Assembly: GCA_017479705.1 (NCBI GenBank)
Contig: JAFVCA010000043.1
Span: 20,247 to 84,246, forward strand
Direction: 5' to 3'
Length of the DNA stretch: 64,000 nucleotides
Source: Bacteroidales bacterium
GTDB taxonomy: Bacteria; Bacteroidota; Bacteroidia; Bacteroidales; P3
The position numbers and the translations under genes were made by a program. This document shows positions 1-8,640 of this stretch, in pieces. How positions within the stretch are numbered: the first letter of the stretch is position 1; each line of letters opens with the position of its first letter. The notes under the pieces are model-generated. The model had not been told where the DNA came from. It searched no databases and saw nothing but the letters and a program-made list of their open reading frames with translations.

Positions 1-2
1 TC

Positions 3-2363
3 CTCGAAAGCTCACGGCTGAAGTCGAAGGAGATTCACACGATTCACATGTTCCTCGCCATGCTGCAAGATGGGGAGAACACGGTGGCGCAGGTGCTGAA
101 AACCTACGACGTGGACCACAAGAAGTGCATCGAACAGCTGCAACGCAACGGGAATATCCCACCGTCAATGTCGACGCAGGACTTCAACACTCCCCTACCC
201 GACTTCCGCTCGCAGACCAGCGAGGACGACAATGACGACGCCTACGCTGACCCCGACGACGACCAGTTGCGCCGTCCCGGCGGAGCTTTCGGCCAGCAGA
301 ACGCTGCCCCGAAGTCGGAGAACAAGACCCCTGCCCTTGAGAATTTCGGGCGCGACCTGACGCGCATGGCCCGCGAGGGCAAGCTGGACCCCATCGTGGG
401 GCGCGAACGCGAGCTGGAGCGCATAGCCCAAATCCTTTCCCGCCGCAAAAAGAACAACCCCATCCTGATTGGCGAGCCCGGCGTGGGCAAGAGCGCCATT
501 GCCGAGGGGCTGGCCCTGCGGATTGTGGAAGGGCGCGTGCCACGCACGCTGTACGACAAGCGTGTCATCTCGTTAGACCTTGCGTCGTTGGTGGCCGGCA
601 CCAAGTATCGCGGACAGTTTGAGGAACGCATGAAGGCCGTGCTGAACGAATTGGAGAAGAATCCTGACATCATTATCTTTATCGACGAGATTCACACCAT
701 TGTGGGCGCGGGAAGCGCAAGCGGCTCGTTGGACGCCTCGAACATGTTCAAGCCCGCCCTGGCCCGCGGCGAGATACAGTGCATCGGCACCACGACCCTC
801 GACGAGTACCGCCAATACATTGAAAAGGACGGTGCCTTGGAGCGCCGTTTCCAAAAGATATTGGTTGAGGCCACCACACCGCAGGAGACGCTTGCCATAC
901 TGAAGAATATCAAGCAGAAATATGAAGACCACCATCTGGTGCAGTATACCGACGAGGCTCTGAACGCTTGCATCGCGCTCACCGAACGCTATGTCAGCGA
1001 CCGTCTGCTGCCGGACAAGGCAATCGATGCCCTCGACGAGGCGGGAGCGCGCGTGCGCATAGCCCATGTGGAGGTGCCGGACGACATCATCGCCCTTGAA
1101 AACGAGATAGCCCGCATCGAAGGTTTGAAAAAAGAGGTGCTGGCCAAGAAGAGCTACAACGAGGCCGCCGAGTACAGGGACCAGGAACGCGAACTGCGCG
1201 AAAAGCTGGCCAACCGCAAACGGCAGTGGGAGTCCGACGACCGCGACAAGCGCGTGCAGGTGACGGACCAGGATGTGGCAGAAGTGGTGGCTATGATGAC
1301 GGGCGTGCCCGTGCAGCGCATTGCCTCCAACGAGGGCACACGCTTGCTCCACATGGAGAGCGAGTTGCAGGGCGTTATCGTTGGGCAGGATGCCGCCGTG
1401 AAACAGATTGCCAAGGCCATCCGCCGCAACCGTGCCGGACTGAAAGACCCCAACAGGCCTATCGGATCATTTATCTTCGTGGGACCCACAGGCGTGGGCA
1501 AGACTTACCTGACAAAGGTATTGGCCAAATACCTCTTTGAGAGCGAGGCCAACATGATACGCATAGACATGAGTGAATATATGGAGAAGTTTGCCGTGTC
1601 GCGCCTCATCGGAGCGCCTCCGGGATATGTGGGCTATGAGGAAGGCGGCCAGCTGACGGAGAAAGTGCGCCGCAAGCCTTACTCCATTGTGCTGCTGGAC
1701 GAGATAGAGAAGGCACACCCTGATGTGTTCAACGTGCTGTTGCAGGTGCTTGACGACGGCCAGCTGACCGACGGATTGGGTCGCAAGGTGGACTTCAAGA
1801 ACACCATCATCATCATGACCTCGAACATCGGCACACGCCAGCTGAAGGATTTCGGCACCGGAGTGGGTTTCAACACCGCCGCCCGCGAGGCCGAGAAAGC
1901 CGCCCTGGAACGCTCCGTTATCGACAAGGAGATGAAGAAGAAATTCGCCCCTGAGTTCTTGAACCGCATTGACGACGTAATCTTTTTCAATAGTCTTCAA
2001 CGCGATGACATACACAAGATTATTGATATTGAACTGAAGGGACTCTTTAAGCGTGTCCGAGAGATGGGATATGGCATTGATATCGACGAGAAGGCCAAAG
2101 ATTTCATCCTCCGCAAAGGTTGGGACGAGCAGTATGGAGCCCGACCGCTGAAGCGCGCCATACAGCACTACATAGAGGACGACCTGGCCGATGAGATTAT
2201 CAAAGCCGACATCCTGCCGGGCGACACCATCCACATCACTGCCCTCGAAGGCTCCGAAACCCAAACGGAAGGCCTTACCTTCAACGTTGAAAAAGGCGAC
2301 ACCAGCCACCAGTTCGATGCCGCCCTCAGCGAAGCTGCGCCCACCGAGGTGAGCGCGGAATAA
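3..2363 (+). CDS. clpC: ClpC-type AAA+ unfoldase of the Clp protease (5' truncated by window edge)
   Basis: ATP-binding subunit that unfolds proteins and feeds them to ClpP. The frame is open back to base 3 and the first visible residues ([12 protein letters not shown]) are the end of a Clp N-terminal repeat, so the true start lies outside the window; the first internal ATG is at 48. The first AAA module carries Walker A GEPGVGKS (about nt 472) and Walker B IIFIDEIH; a short charged M/UVR-like insert ([16 protein letters not shown]) follows near nt 1160; the second module carries GPTGVGKT (about nt 1483). VGF after the TSNIGTRQ segment fits the ClpP-docking tripeptide. The short middle insert favours ClpC over ClpB. 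A perfect 19-bp hairpin follows the stop. Confidence 0.93.
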   Translation, partial: LESSRLKSKEIHTIHMFLAMLQDGENTVAQVLKTYDVDHKKCIEQLQRNGNIPPSMSTQDFNTPLPDFRSQTSEDDNDDAYADPDDDQLRRPGGAFGQQNAAPKSENKTPALENFGRDLTRMAREGKLDPIVGRERELERIAQILSRRKKNNPILIGEPGVGKSAIAEGLALRIVEGRVPRTLYDKRVISLDLASLVAGTKYRGQFEERMKAVLNELEKNPDIIIFIDEIHTIVGAGSASGSLDASNMFKPALARGEIQCIGTTTLDEYRQYIEKDGALERRFQKILVEATTPQETLAILKNIKQKYEDHHLVQYTDEALNACIALTERYVSDRLLPDKAIDALDEAGARVRIAHVEVPDDIIALENEIARIEGLKKEVLAKKSYNEAAEYRDQERELREKLANRKRQWESDDRDKRVQVTDQDVAEVVAMMTGVPVQRIASNEGTRLLHMESELQGVIVGQDAAVKQIAKAIRRNRAGLKDPNRPIGSFIFVGPTGVGKTYLTKVLAKYLFESEANMIRIDMSEYMEKFAVSRLIGAPPGYVGYEEGGQLTEKVRRKPYSIVLLDEIEKAHPDVFNVLLQVLDDGQLTDGLGRKVDFKNTIIIMTSNIGTRQLKDFGTGVGFNTAAREAEKAALERSVIDKEMKKKFAPEFLNRIDDVIFFNSLQRDDIHKIIDIELKGLFKRVREMGYGIDIDEKAKDFILRKGWDEQYGARPLKRAIQHYIEDDLADEIIKADILPGDTIHITALEGSETQTEGLTFNVEKGDTSHQFDAALSEAAPTEVSAE

Positions 2364-2384
2364 TGAGGCGGGCATAGGAATAAT

Positions 2385-2429
2385 CACATACAAAAGGCTT
2401 GCCTCAAAAAGGCAAGCCTTTTGTATGTG
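2385..2429. terminator. Bidirectional intrinsic terminator
   Basis: A perfect 19-bp inverted repeat (2385-2403 with 2411-2429) with a 7-base loop. It has an A-run on one arm and a T-run on the other, so it can end both clpC (rightward) and the lipoprotein operon that converges from the right. Confidence 0.9.
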
Positions 2430-2453
2430 CCGCAACAAAGGGTGCGGTTTTTG

Positions 2454-3299
2454 CTAAAGAAGATGGAATGAGCTTTGGTATGTGGGGAATATTGGGTCGT
2501 TGGGGGAGCTTCTACAGGTTTTCTTCATGCTATCTTTGCGACGGAATTGCAGTGTGCCGCCGATGTTGACTGTGGAGCCGTGCAATTGCGTGTTGTAGTC
2601 GAGCGTTAGAAGGTCGGCGATGGGGTTGTAGGTGAAGGGGTGTCGTGTGCCGTTGATAAGGACGGATCCGGAGTGTGTCGTGCTGTCGTATTGCCAGAGG
2701 AAAGAGGTGCTTGCACAGGTGCTTCCCGCACAATAGTTAATCTGACCACCCCAACCATACTCCCAGAAGTCTAACCCCCATTCCACAGGCATCAGTGTGT
2801 CGCTAACGGTCAGTTGTTGTTCCGCCTTCCATGTGGTGTTGACGGGGAAGACATATTGCTCTTGACCTACTGGGTATAGAACTGTAAAGCCGCCAAGCGT
2901 TACATTGCCGTCGCCGACAAACATTTTCGTTGAGATGGTGTGTGTGACGGAGTCGTAAGTAAACTGGGAGGAGTCACTCATGTTTTCACTACCATAGGTA
3001 CATATTTCAGTCCCGTCGAAGGTGTAGGTAAAATTGTTATCAACGGATGGCTGTGGAGTGGCGGCAATGACAATATCTAAGTGAAGTGTGCCGGTGCTGT
3101 CGGTGAGGAATTCGAGGTTCCAAGTGAGGGTGACAGGATATCCCATGTAATTGTCGTCGTAGGTGCCAACCCATGAAGTCCCGGCCAATGAGAAGGTTGG
3201 AGTTGGGTCGGGTTCTGGTTGCGGTGTTGTTTCGGGTTCTTTTTTACAGGCAGCGAAGAGCAAGAAGGCCGCCATTGTGATGAATGCAATTTTTTTCAT
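2454..3299 (-). CDS. Lipoprotein with two related beta-type halves, last gene of sigma operon
   Basis: 281-aa secreted lipoprotein of unknown function. The N-terminus is a lipoprotein signal (MKKIAF...LLFAAC, lipid cysteine about residue 18), followed by a Pro/Thr/Glu linker. The rest appears to hold two related segments: each begins with a TSW/TTW-type strand and contains a W-x-L-x-F strand and an 'F/W-x-YDS-x-TH' motif (about residues 40-150 and 155-255), suggesting an internal duplication. The start overlaps the stop of the upstream lipoprotein gene by 4 bases (ATGA), so the two are probably translationally coupled. The last 25 residues are charged and low in strand character and could be poorly conserved. 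Confidence 0.75.
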   Translation of the reverse strand: MKKIAFITMAAFLLFAACKKEPETTPQPEPDPTPTFSLAGTSWVGTYDDNYMGYPVTLTWNLEFLTDSTGTLHLDIVIAATPQPSVDNNFTYTFDGTEICTYGSENMSDSSQFTYDSVTHTISTKMFVGDGNVTLGGFTVLYPVGQEQYVFPVNTTWKAEQQLTVSDTLMPVEWGLDFWEYGWGGQINYCAGSTCASTSFLWQYDSTTHSGSVLINGTRHPFTYNPIADLLTLDYNTQLHGSTVNIGGTLQFRRKDSMKKTCRSSPNDPIFPTYQSSFHLL

Positions 3300-4012
3300 T
3301 GTTGTGTGTTTATTGGTATGACATGATTAAGTATCTGTTCTTTCTCGGCAGGGGTTGTGTAGAAGAAGAGCCAGAGCGTGAGTGCGTCGCTGTCGTCGTG
3401 TATGATGTAGCCGCTATGACCATTGTCTATGGTGGTGTTCATCAGTTGTTGGTTCCATGCAGGGATGGCGGTGTCTGGAATGCCAGCCGAGTCAACCAAT
3501 ACGCCGTGCTCATATTGGAGACGTTTGGATACAGAATAGCATGTGTCGATTCGTATGGAAATGGGACGGCTGTTGGGAGTAGGACTCTGTCCAGTCAGGC
3601 TGTCAAAAATGTGAGTTACCGCTTCGCGAATGGTGCTGTTTGAAATATGAGACACCGCTTCTCTAATGACACTGTCGGAGTGCGGCTCAAAATCCTCCAA
3701 GCTGTTGTAATTTGCTGTATTGACGCTGGCTATTGTGAGACCGGACACTCTTGATGTGTCCAATGCTTTGGCATCTACATGGTTTCTCACGCCAAACTCT
3801 TCGCAGAGTTGCAGCCAATCCTCTATGGTTTGTGCCTGTAACATCACGGCATTGTAGCCTTGGTAATTGCCGATTAGGGCAACCGTCAATTCCTTGCGGT
3901 CGGCATATTGCAAGTAGACCTCCTTGGCTGCGGAGGTGGCTTCAGGTAACACGTCATCGTGCTGGCATGCAGCCAACAATAACAATATCAATGGGAATAC
4001 TATTCGTTTCAT
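3296..4012 (-). CDS. Lipoprotein of unknown function in ECF sigma operon
   Basis: 238-aa lipoprotein with signal MKRIVF...LLLLAAC (lipid cysteine about residue 16). No domain is recognised. The mature part contains two copies of a short 'VIREAVSHI / TIREAVTHI' helix (about residues 115-140), then a probable beta-rich C-terminal half. It overlaps the anti-sigma-like gene (4 bases) upstream and the second lipoprotein gene (4 bases) downstream. Operon position suggests it is a target of, or a sensor for, the ECF sigma factor, but that is inference. Confidence 0.75.
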   Translation of the reverse strand: MKRIVFPLILLLLAACQHDDVLPEATSAAKEVYLQYADRKELTVALIGNYQGYNAVMLQAQTIEDWLQLCEEFGVRNHVDAKALDTSRVSGLTIASVNTANYNSLEDFEPHSDSVIREAVSHISNSTIREAVTHIFDSLTGQSPTPNSRPISIRIDTCYSVSKRLQYEHGVLVDSAGIPDTAIPAWNQQLMNTTIDNGHSGYIIHDDSDALTLWLFFYTTPAEKEQILNHVIPINTQQ

Positions 4013-4344
4013 TGTATGATAATTTTAAAGTTTTGTAATGTCCCTTCTGGAGTGCAGCCGTTGTTGCAGGCAAAATAGATATGCTCTCCGTCAATATCTA
4101 TCGATGCAATTTCACCTGTGGCACCACTCTTCATAAAGATTGCCGCAGGAATGATGATGGCGGCCAATATGGCGGCAGCGGCAGGCCACAATCGGCGTCT
4201 TGAAGGTGTTTTTATGTTCTCGTCTGGGGTGATATTCCATAGAACACTGCGAATCTCCTTGTCCAGTTCAGCATCGGTATGCGGGTATCGGGAGTTCTTC
4301 AATTCGTCGCCGTATGCTTTCAGTTGTTGTTTAAAATCTCGCAT
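4009..4344 (-). CDS. Putative anti-sigma factor, single-pass membrane protein
   Basis: 111-aa protein with a charged cytoplasmic N-terminal half (about residues 1-50), one membrane segment (WPAAAAILAAIIIPAAIF, about residues 53-70) and a short outer segment with two cysteines (CNNGC). It lies one base downstream of the ECF sigma gene. This size, topology and position are those of small anti-sigma proteins, but no zinc-binding anti-sigma HxxxCxxC motif is visible, so the role is inferred from context. Confidence 0.6.
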   Translation of the reverse strand: MRDFKQQLKAYGDELKNSRYPHTDAELDKEIRSVLWNITPDENIKTPSRRRLWPAAAAILAAIIIPAAIFMKSGATGEIASIDIDGEHIYFACNNGCTPEGTLQNFKIIIQ

Positions 4345-4345
4345 A

Positions 4346-4819
4346 TTATTTCTGATTATATTGTTTACGTATTTTTCTCAAAGCGCGGGTCAATCTCATA
4401 CTCACAGCACCAATGGTCAGACCTGTGATTTTGGCTATCTCGGCATAGCTGAACCCTTGCACGTGAGCATTAATGATTGTACGGTCGGGCTCGGTTGTTG
4501 CATTTATTATTTCTACCAAGTCGTGGTAGTTTTCGTCATTGTACGACGGCTCCGGGAACGCAGTGGTTTGATTGGCAGGTTTGTTTGCTGTTTTCCTCGT
4601 TAATGAGATCATTGTATTGGTGGCCACGCGGAAAATCCATGTGCGCTCAGAACTGCGCTTGTCGAAGTTCTCGAAACCGCGCCAGAGGTCACAGAGTACC
4701 TCATGGAATGCGTCCTCAGTAGTCCATGCAGGACTTAATCGGTATCTCTTACAGATGCTCCATATCATATCGCGGTGGCGATGTATGAGTTCCTTGAATG
4801 TCCTTTCGTCGAGTTCCAT
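4346..4819 (-). CDS. ECF-type RNA polymerase sigma factor
   Basis: 157-aa sigma-70 family factor of the extracytoplasmic-function class. Region 2 is seen at about residues 8-80 (HRHRDMIWSICKRY, then DAFHEVLCDLWRGFENFD and the RTWIFRVATNTMISL segment). Region 4 is the C-terminal helix-turn-helix (GFSYAEIAKITGLTIGAVS, about residues 120-150). First gene of a four-gene operon with an anti-sigma-like membrane protein and two lipoproteins. A good Bacteroidota promoter lies 90 bases upstream. Confidence 0.93.
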   Translation of the reverse strand: MELDERTFKELIHRHRDMIWSICKRYRLSPAWTTEDAFHEVLCDLWRGFENFDKRSSERTWIFRVATNTMISLTRKTANKPANQTTAFPEPSYNDENYHDLVEIINATTEPDRTIINAHVQGFSYAEIAKITGLTIGAVSMRLTRALRKIRKQYNQK

Positions 4820-4908
4820 ATTATTATTTCCGATACGAATGTATTTTGCCCCATTAGACGCAGTGAAAAGTCAAATCACAACATGAAGGATAATTTTTTT
4901 TCAAGTGG

Positions 4909-4939
4909 CAAAGCTACATCAATAATCTCACATTCCAAA
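4909..4939 (-). promoter_or_regulatory. Promoter of the ECF sigma operon
   Basis: On the minus strand, TTTG (4939-4936), a 19-base spacer, then TAGCTTTG (4916-4909) match the Bacteroidota primary-sigma consensus TTTG-N19-TAnnTTTG exactly. Transcription would start near 4902, giving an 80-base leader. I see no sign that the operon's own ECF sigma uses this promoter. Confidence 0.8.
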
Positions 4940-5199
4940 AGTGAGAGCCTTTCAAAGAAGACAAAAGTCCATGAAGGGCAAGCGTTATTATTCAGATACA
5001 CTATTGAGGAGCATCAACCGGAAACTCCCTCTTCTCTTCTACAAATTGCAGTCAGGACTTATGTCCGGATGCAGCAGCTCAAAGCCGGTGCGCTTTGTAT
5101 CACTAAACTCATAAATGAATCAATCATGTCCCCGGCAATGGCATCTATCATTGCGGCATAGTTATTATGGTCAGTCATGATGTGGCGATTAAAGAAATG
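4940..5199. other. Intergenic, no supported gene
   Basis: Between the sigma promoter and the gcvP terminator I find no gene I can support. A rightward open frame from 4883 to 5161 (MKDNFFSSGKATS...) has no family resemblance and overlaps the sigma promoter. Confidence 0.5.
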
Positions 5200-5225
5200 G
5201 GGCATCGTCATTGCTGGCGATGCCC
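5200..5225 (-). terminator. Terminator of gcvP
   Basis: An 8-bp stem (GGGCATCG at 5200-5207 with CGATGCCC at 5218-5225) lies about 60 bases past the gcvP stop and is followed, in the leftward direction, by a T-rich stretch. Confidence 0.65.
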
Positions 5226-5281
5226 ACATTTGTTGTGTATGATTTCGTCAGACCCGTTGTCTGGGCTGACATGTATGTAAA

Positions 5282-8137
5282 TTAGTTCTCGGCGGGCCAG
5301 ACGGGCTGCAGGTTGCGGTCGCCGTAGGCGTCGTCGATCTTGCTGATGGTCGGCCAGTACTTGTCGCCGTGGGGCAGCGGGAAGGCTGCTGTCTGGCGGC
5401 TGTAGGGGTAGTTCCACTCGTCGGCGCAGACCACCTGCATGGTGTGCGGTGCGTTGGCGATGGGGTTGTTCTTCTCGTCGTACTTGCCAGTCATCACGTC
5501 GTCAATCTCCTGGCGGATGGCAATGAGGGCGTCGCAGAAGCGATCCAGCTCGCTGAGGGGCTCGCTCTCGGTGGGTTCCACCATGAGGGTGTTGTGGACG
5601 GGGAATGCCACGGTGGGGGCATGGAAGCCGTAGTCGTCCAAACGGCGGGCAATGTCGCCCACGCTCACCTTCAGGCTGAACTCGCTGAAGTCGACAATCA
5701 TCTCATGGCCGCACATACCGTTCTTGTTGGTGTAGAGAATCTTGTAGTACTTCTGCAAGCGGGCGCGCAGGTAGTTGGCGTTGAGGATGGCGTGCTTGGT
5801 GGCTTCGGTCAGGCCGTTGCCGCCCAGCATGAGCAGGTAGCCGTAGCTGATGGGGAACAGCAGGGCGTTGCCGTAGGGGGCACCGGCCATGGCGTTGCCC
5901 TTCTTGCCGCCCACTTCCACCTGGCCGTGCTTGGGCAGGAAGTCAAGCAGCTTGGCACTGACGGCAATGGGACCCACACCGGCACCGCCGCCGCCGTGAG
6001 GACCGGCAAACGACTTGTGCAGGTTCAGGTGGCACACATCGGCGCCCATGCGTCCGGGGCTGGTGAGACCGATCTGGGCGTTCATGTTGGCGCCGTCCAT
6101 GTAGACGAGGCCACCGGCACCGTGGATGATGTCCACAATTTCAAGAATACCCTCTTCGAAAGCGCCATGCGTCGAGGGGTAGGTAATCATGATGCAAGCC
6201 AGGTTGTCCTTGTACTGCTCCACCTTGGCTTTCAGGTCGTCGATGTCCACATCGCCGCGGTCGTTGCATTTCACAACCACCACCGTCATGCCGGCCTTGG
6301 CAGCGCTGGCGGGGTTGGTGCCGTGGGCGCTGGCAGGGATGAGGCACACATTGCGGTTGGCCTGGCCCTGGTCGATATGGTAGTTGCGGATGACCGTGAG
6401 GCCGCTATACTCACCTGCGGCACCCGAATTGGGTTGCAGTGACACACCTGCGAAGCCCGTCACGATGGCCAGCATGTCCTCCATCTCGTTGATAAGTTCC
6501 GTCCAGCCCTCGGTCTGCTCGGCGGGAGCAAAGGGGTGAATCTGGCCAAACTTGCTCCAGCTCAGCGGCAGCATCTCGGCTGCGGCGTTCAGCTTCATGG
6601 TGCAGCTGCCCAGCGGAATCATGGCGCGGTTCAGGCTCAGGTCCTTCACCTCCAGTTTCTTCATGTAGCGCATCATCTCCGTCTCGCTGTGGTATTTGGA
6701 GAAGATGCTGTGGGTGAGGTACGGCGTGGTGCGCATCAGGTTGTCAGGCAGGGAGACAATGCTGGTGCAGCAGCTGCCGGAGCATTGCAACAGCTCAGGG
6801 GTCTTGCCGGCAGCGGTGGCCAGAACGGTGATAATCTCGTTCACATCGTCGCGGCTCGTGGTCTCGTCGATGCTGATGCCGATGCACTCGGGGCAGATAT
6901 AGCGGAAGTTGATGTGATGCTCAAGGGCAATCTTCTTGATCTTCTCCGGGTCGACGGGGCATTGCAGGGCCAGGGTGTCGAAGAAGGCGCGGTTGTGCTG
7001 CTTGTAGCCGTATTTCTCCAGCTCCTTGGCCAGCACGGTGGCAATGCTATGGATGTTGCCGGCAATGTTGCGGATGCCTTCGGGGCCATGCCACAGGGCG
7101 TAGAAACCGCTCATGATGGCCTGCAGGGCCGAGGCGGTGCAGATGTTCGAGGTGGCCTTGTCGCGCTTGATGTGCTGCTCGCGCATACCCAGAGCCATAC
7201 GCAGGGCGGGGTTGCCCTTCACGTCGACGCTCCAGCCAATGATGCGGCCGGGGAACGAACGCTTGAAGGCCTCTGTGATGGCAAAGAAACCAGCGTGGGG
7301 ACCGCCAAAGCCCATGGGCAGACCAAAGCGCTGGCTGCTGCCGAAAGCGCAGTCGGCACCCATCTCGCCGGGGGTCTTCACCATGGCCAGAGCCATCAGG
7401 TCGGTAGCCATACCGACAAAGATACCCTTCTCGTGGCACTTGGCGATGAACTCCGTGTAGTCCGTCACCTCACCAAACTGGTTGGGGTTCTGAACCATGA
7501 CGGCAAAATATTTCGAAGCGTCGAAGTCGAAGTCCTTCACGTTGCCGGTCACAATCTCGATGTTGCGGGGAGCGGCATTGGTGTGCATCACGTCGAGGGT
7601 CTGCGGCAGGATGCCCATGTCGACGAAAATCTTGTTCACACCGTCCTTCTGAGCCTGGCGGCTGCGGGAAGCAAAGAACATCAGCATGCACTCGCCGCCG
7701 GCGGTGGCCTCGTCCAGCAGGCTGGCGTTGGCCATGGGCATGTGCGTCATGTCGGCCACCATGGTCTGATAGGTCATCAAGGCCTCCAAGCGGCCCTGGC
7801 TGATTTCGGTCTGGTAAGGAGTGTAGGCGGTATACCAGCCTGCATTCTCAAACACATTGCGCTGAATCACGGACGGGGTGATGGTGCCATAATAGCCCAT
7901 ACCGATATAGGTCTTGAACACTTGGTTCTTCTGTGCTACCGCGCGGCAACGGTTCAGGAACTCATACTCGTTGATGCCGTCAGCAAGAGGCATGGGGTCT
8001 TTCAGGCGGATGGCAGCGGGCACTGCCTTGTCGATAAGTTCATCCATCGAGCCGACGCCGATTTCTTTCAGCATCCTCTGCTCGTCAGCCGGATTGGAGA
8101 CACCGTTGTGTCTTGGGGCGAAATTGTTACTAATCAT
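5282..8137 (-). CDS. gcvP: Glycine dehydrogenase (decarboxylating), P-protein of glycine cleavage
   Basis: 951-aa PLP enzyme that decarboxylates glycine and passes the aminomethyl group to the lipoyl arm of the H-protein. Full length for the single-chain (fused alpha/beta) form. The N-terminal half is recognisable (MGYYGTITPSVIQRNVFEN, about residue 80); the PLP lysine lies in NLHKSFAGPHGGGG (Lys708); GSCTMKLNAAAEM is also present. The other glycine-cleavage genes (gcvT, gcvH) are not in the window. Promoter TATCTTTG lies about 50 bases upstream; a hairpin follows the stop. Confidence 0.97.
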   Translation of the reverse strand: MISNNFAPRHNGVSNPADEQRMLKEIGVGSMDELIDKAVPAAIRLKDPMPLADGINEYEFLNRCRAVAQKNQVFKTYIGMGYYGTITPSVIQRNVFENAGWYTAYTPYQTEISQGRLEALMTYQTMVADMTHMPMANASLLDEATAGGECMLMFFASRSRQAQKDGVNKIFVDMGILPQTLDVMHTNAAPRNIEIVTGNVKDFDFDASKYFAVMVQNPNQFGEVTDYTEFIAKCHEKGIFVGMATDLMALAMVKTPGEMGADCAFGSSQRFGLPMGFGGPHAGFFAITEAFKRSFPGRIIGWSVDVKGNPALRMALGMREQHIKRDKATSNICTASALQAIMSGFYALWHGPEGIRNIAGNIHSIATVLAKELEKYGYKQHNRAFFDTLALQCPVDPEKIKKIALEHHINFRYICPECIGISIDETTSRDDVNEIITVLATAAGKTPELLQCSGSCCTSIVSLPDNLMRTTPYLTHSIFSKYHSETEMMRYMKKLEVKDLSLNRAMIPLGSCTMKLNAAAEMLPLSWSKFGQIHPFAPAEQTEGWTELINEMEDMLAIVTGFAGVSLQPNSGAAGEYSGLTVIRNYHIDQGQANRNVCLIPASAHGTNPASAAKAGMTVVVVKCNDRGDVDIDDLKAKVEQYKDNLACIMITYPSTHGAFEEGILEIVDIIHGAGGLVYMDGANMNAQIGLTSPGRMGADVCHLNLHKSFAGPHGGGGAGVGPIAVSAKLLDFLPKHGQVEVGGKKGNAMAGAPYGNALLFPISYGYLLMLGGNGLTEATKHAILNANYLRARLQKYYKILYTNKNGMCGHEMIVDFSEFSLKVSVGDIARRLDDYGFHAPTVAFPVHNTLMVEPTESEPLSELDRFCDALIAIRQEIDDVMTGKYDEKNNPIANAPHTMQVVCADEWNYPYSRQTAAFPLPHGDKYWPTISKIDDAYGDRNLQPVWPAEN

Positions 8138-8185
8138 ATTGTTATGTTATTAATAATATTATTTTGTTTCATTATATTCAGACTA

Positions 8186-8217
8186 CAAAGATACACAATT
8201 TGTTTGACATAGATAAA
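8186..8217 (-). promoter_or_regulatory. gcvP promoter
   Basis: Minus strand TATCTTTG (8193-8186) with TTTA about 20 bases upstream (8217-8214). Predicted start near 8179, leaving a leader of about 40 bases, too short for a glycine riboswitch. Confidence 0.7.
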
Positions 8218-8219
8218 AA

Positions 8220-8455
8220 TACTTGAAAAAAGACTCAACCCTTTAACACAACTGCAGCTGCCGACCGCTGTCGCAGCCCCTCCCCCGCCCTGCTGTACGC
8301 CACACGAAGCCCGGCAACAAGTTGGGAACAATACCACGCCGAAGGGTCGCGCAACAGACTGCAAAGGGACGACGCTCAGAAACGTTTCGTATGCGTCGCA
8401 ACTTGCTCAGCCGCAACCCTCTCATTTATATATCCTAAACCGATTCTTCAACCCT
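8220..8455. other. Intergenic, nothing recognised
   Basis: Stretch between the gcvP promoter and the 49-base palindrome. No gene, RNA or repeat recognised; short leftward open frames here lack any family resemblance. Confidence 0.5.
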
Positions 8456-8504
8456 CGTTCAACGCTCCTTCAATATTGACTCAATATAGAACGAGCGTTG
8501 AACG
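8456..8504. repeat. 49-base palindromic repeat, copy 1
   Basis: Near-perfect palindrome, 24-base arms around one central base, starting CGTTCAACGCTCCTTC and ending GAGCGTTGAACG. Two arm mismatches, one at the same arm position (17) that is also mismatched in copies 2 (16336-16384) and 3 (56492-56540). Lies between the C10 protease and gcvP. Confidence 0.9.
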
Positions 8505-8640
8505 GCGATTGCACGACAGGCCCAACGGCGACCGAAAAGCAGGGCGCTGATGGGCATTGGGGGCGTGGGCACACCCGGCGGAAAAAACGGGAGGGCTGCA
8601 CACCCGTGCAACCCTCCCTATGGCCGATCCGCAAACAGCG

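Noticed and set aside
4883-5161. Small rightward gene before gcvP
   Set aside because: No family resemblance, and its 5' part coincides with the sigma operon promoter on the other strand.
6536-8212. Long open frame antisense to gcvP
   Set aside because: It mirrors gcvP codon usage, has no recognisable domain, and the true gene is unmistakable on the other strand. The same holds for long antisense frames over groEL (61084-62781), ftcD (46097-47974), hutH (57285-58895) and the C10 protease (9895-11973).
8138-8640. Glycine riboswitch upstream of gcvP
   Set aside because: The predicted leader is about 40 bases, too short, and no glycine aptamer features were seen.
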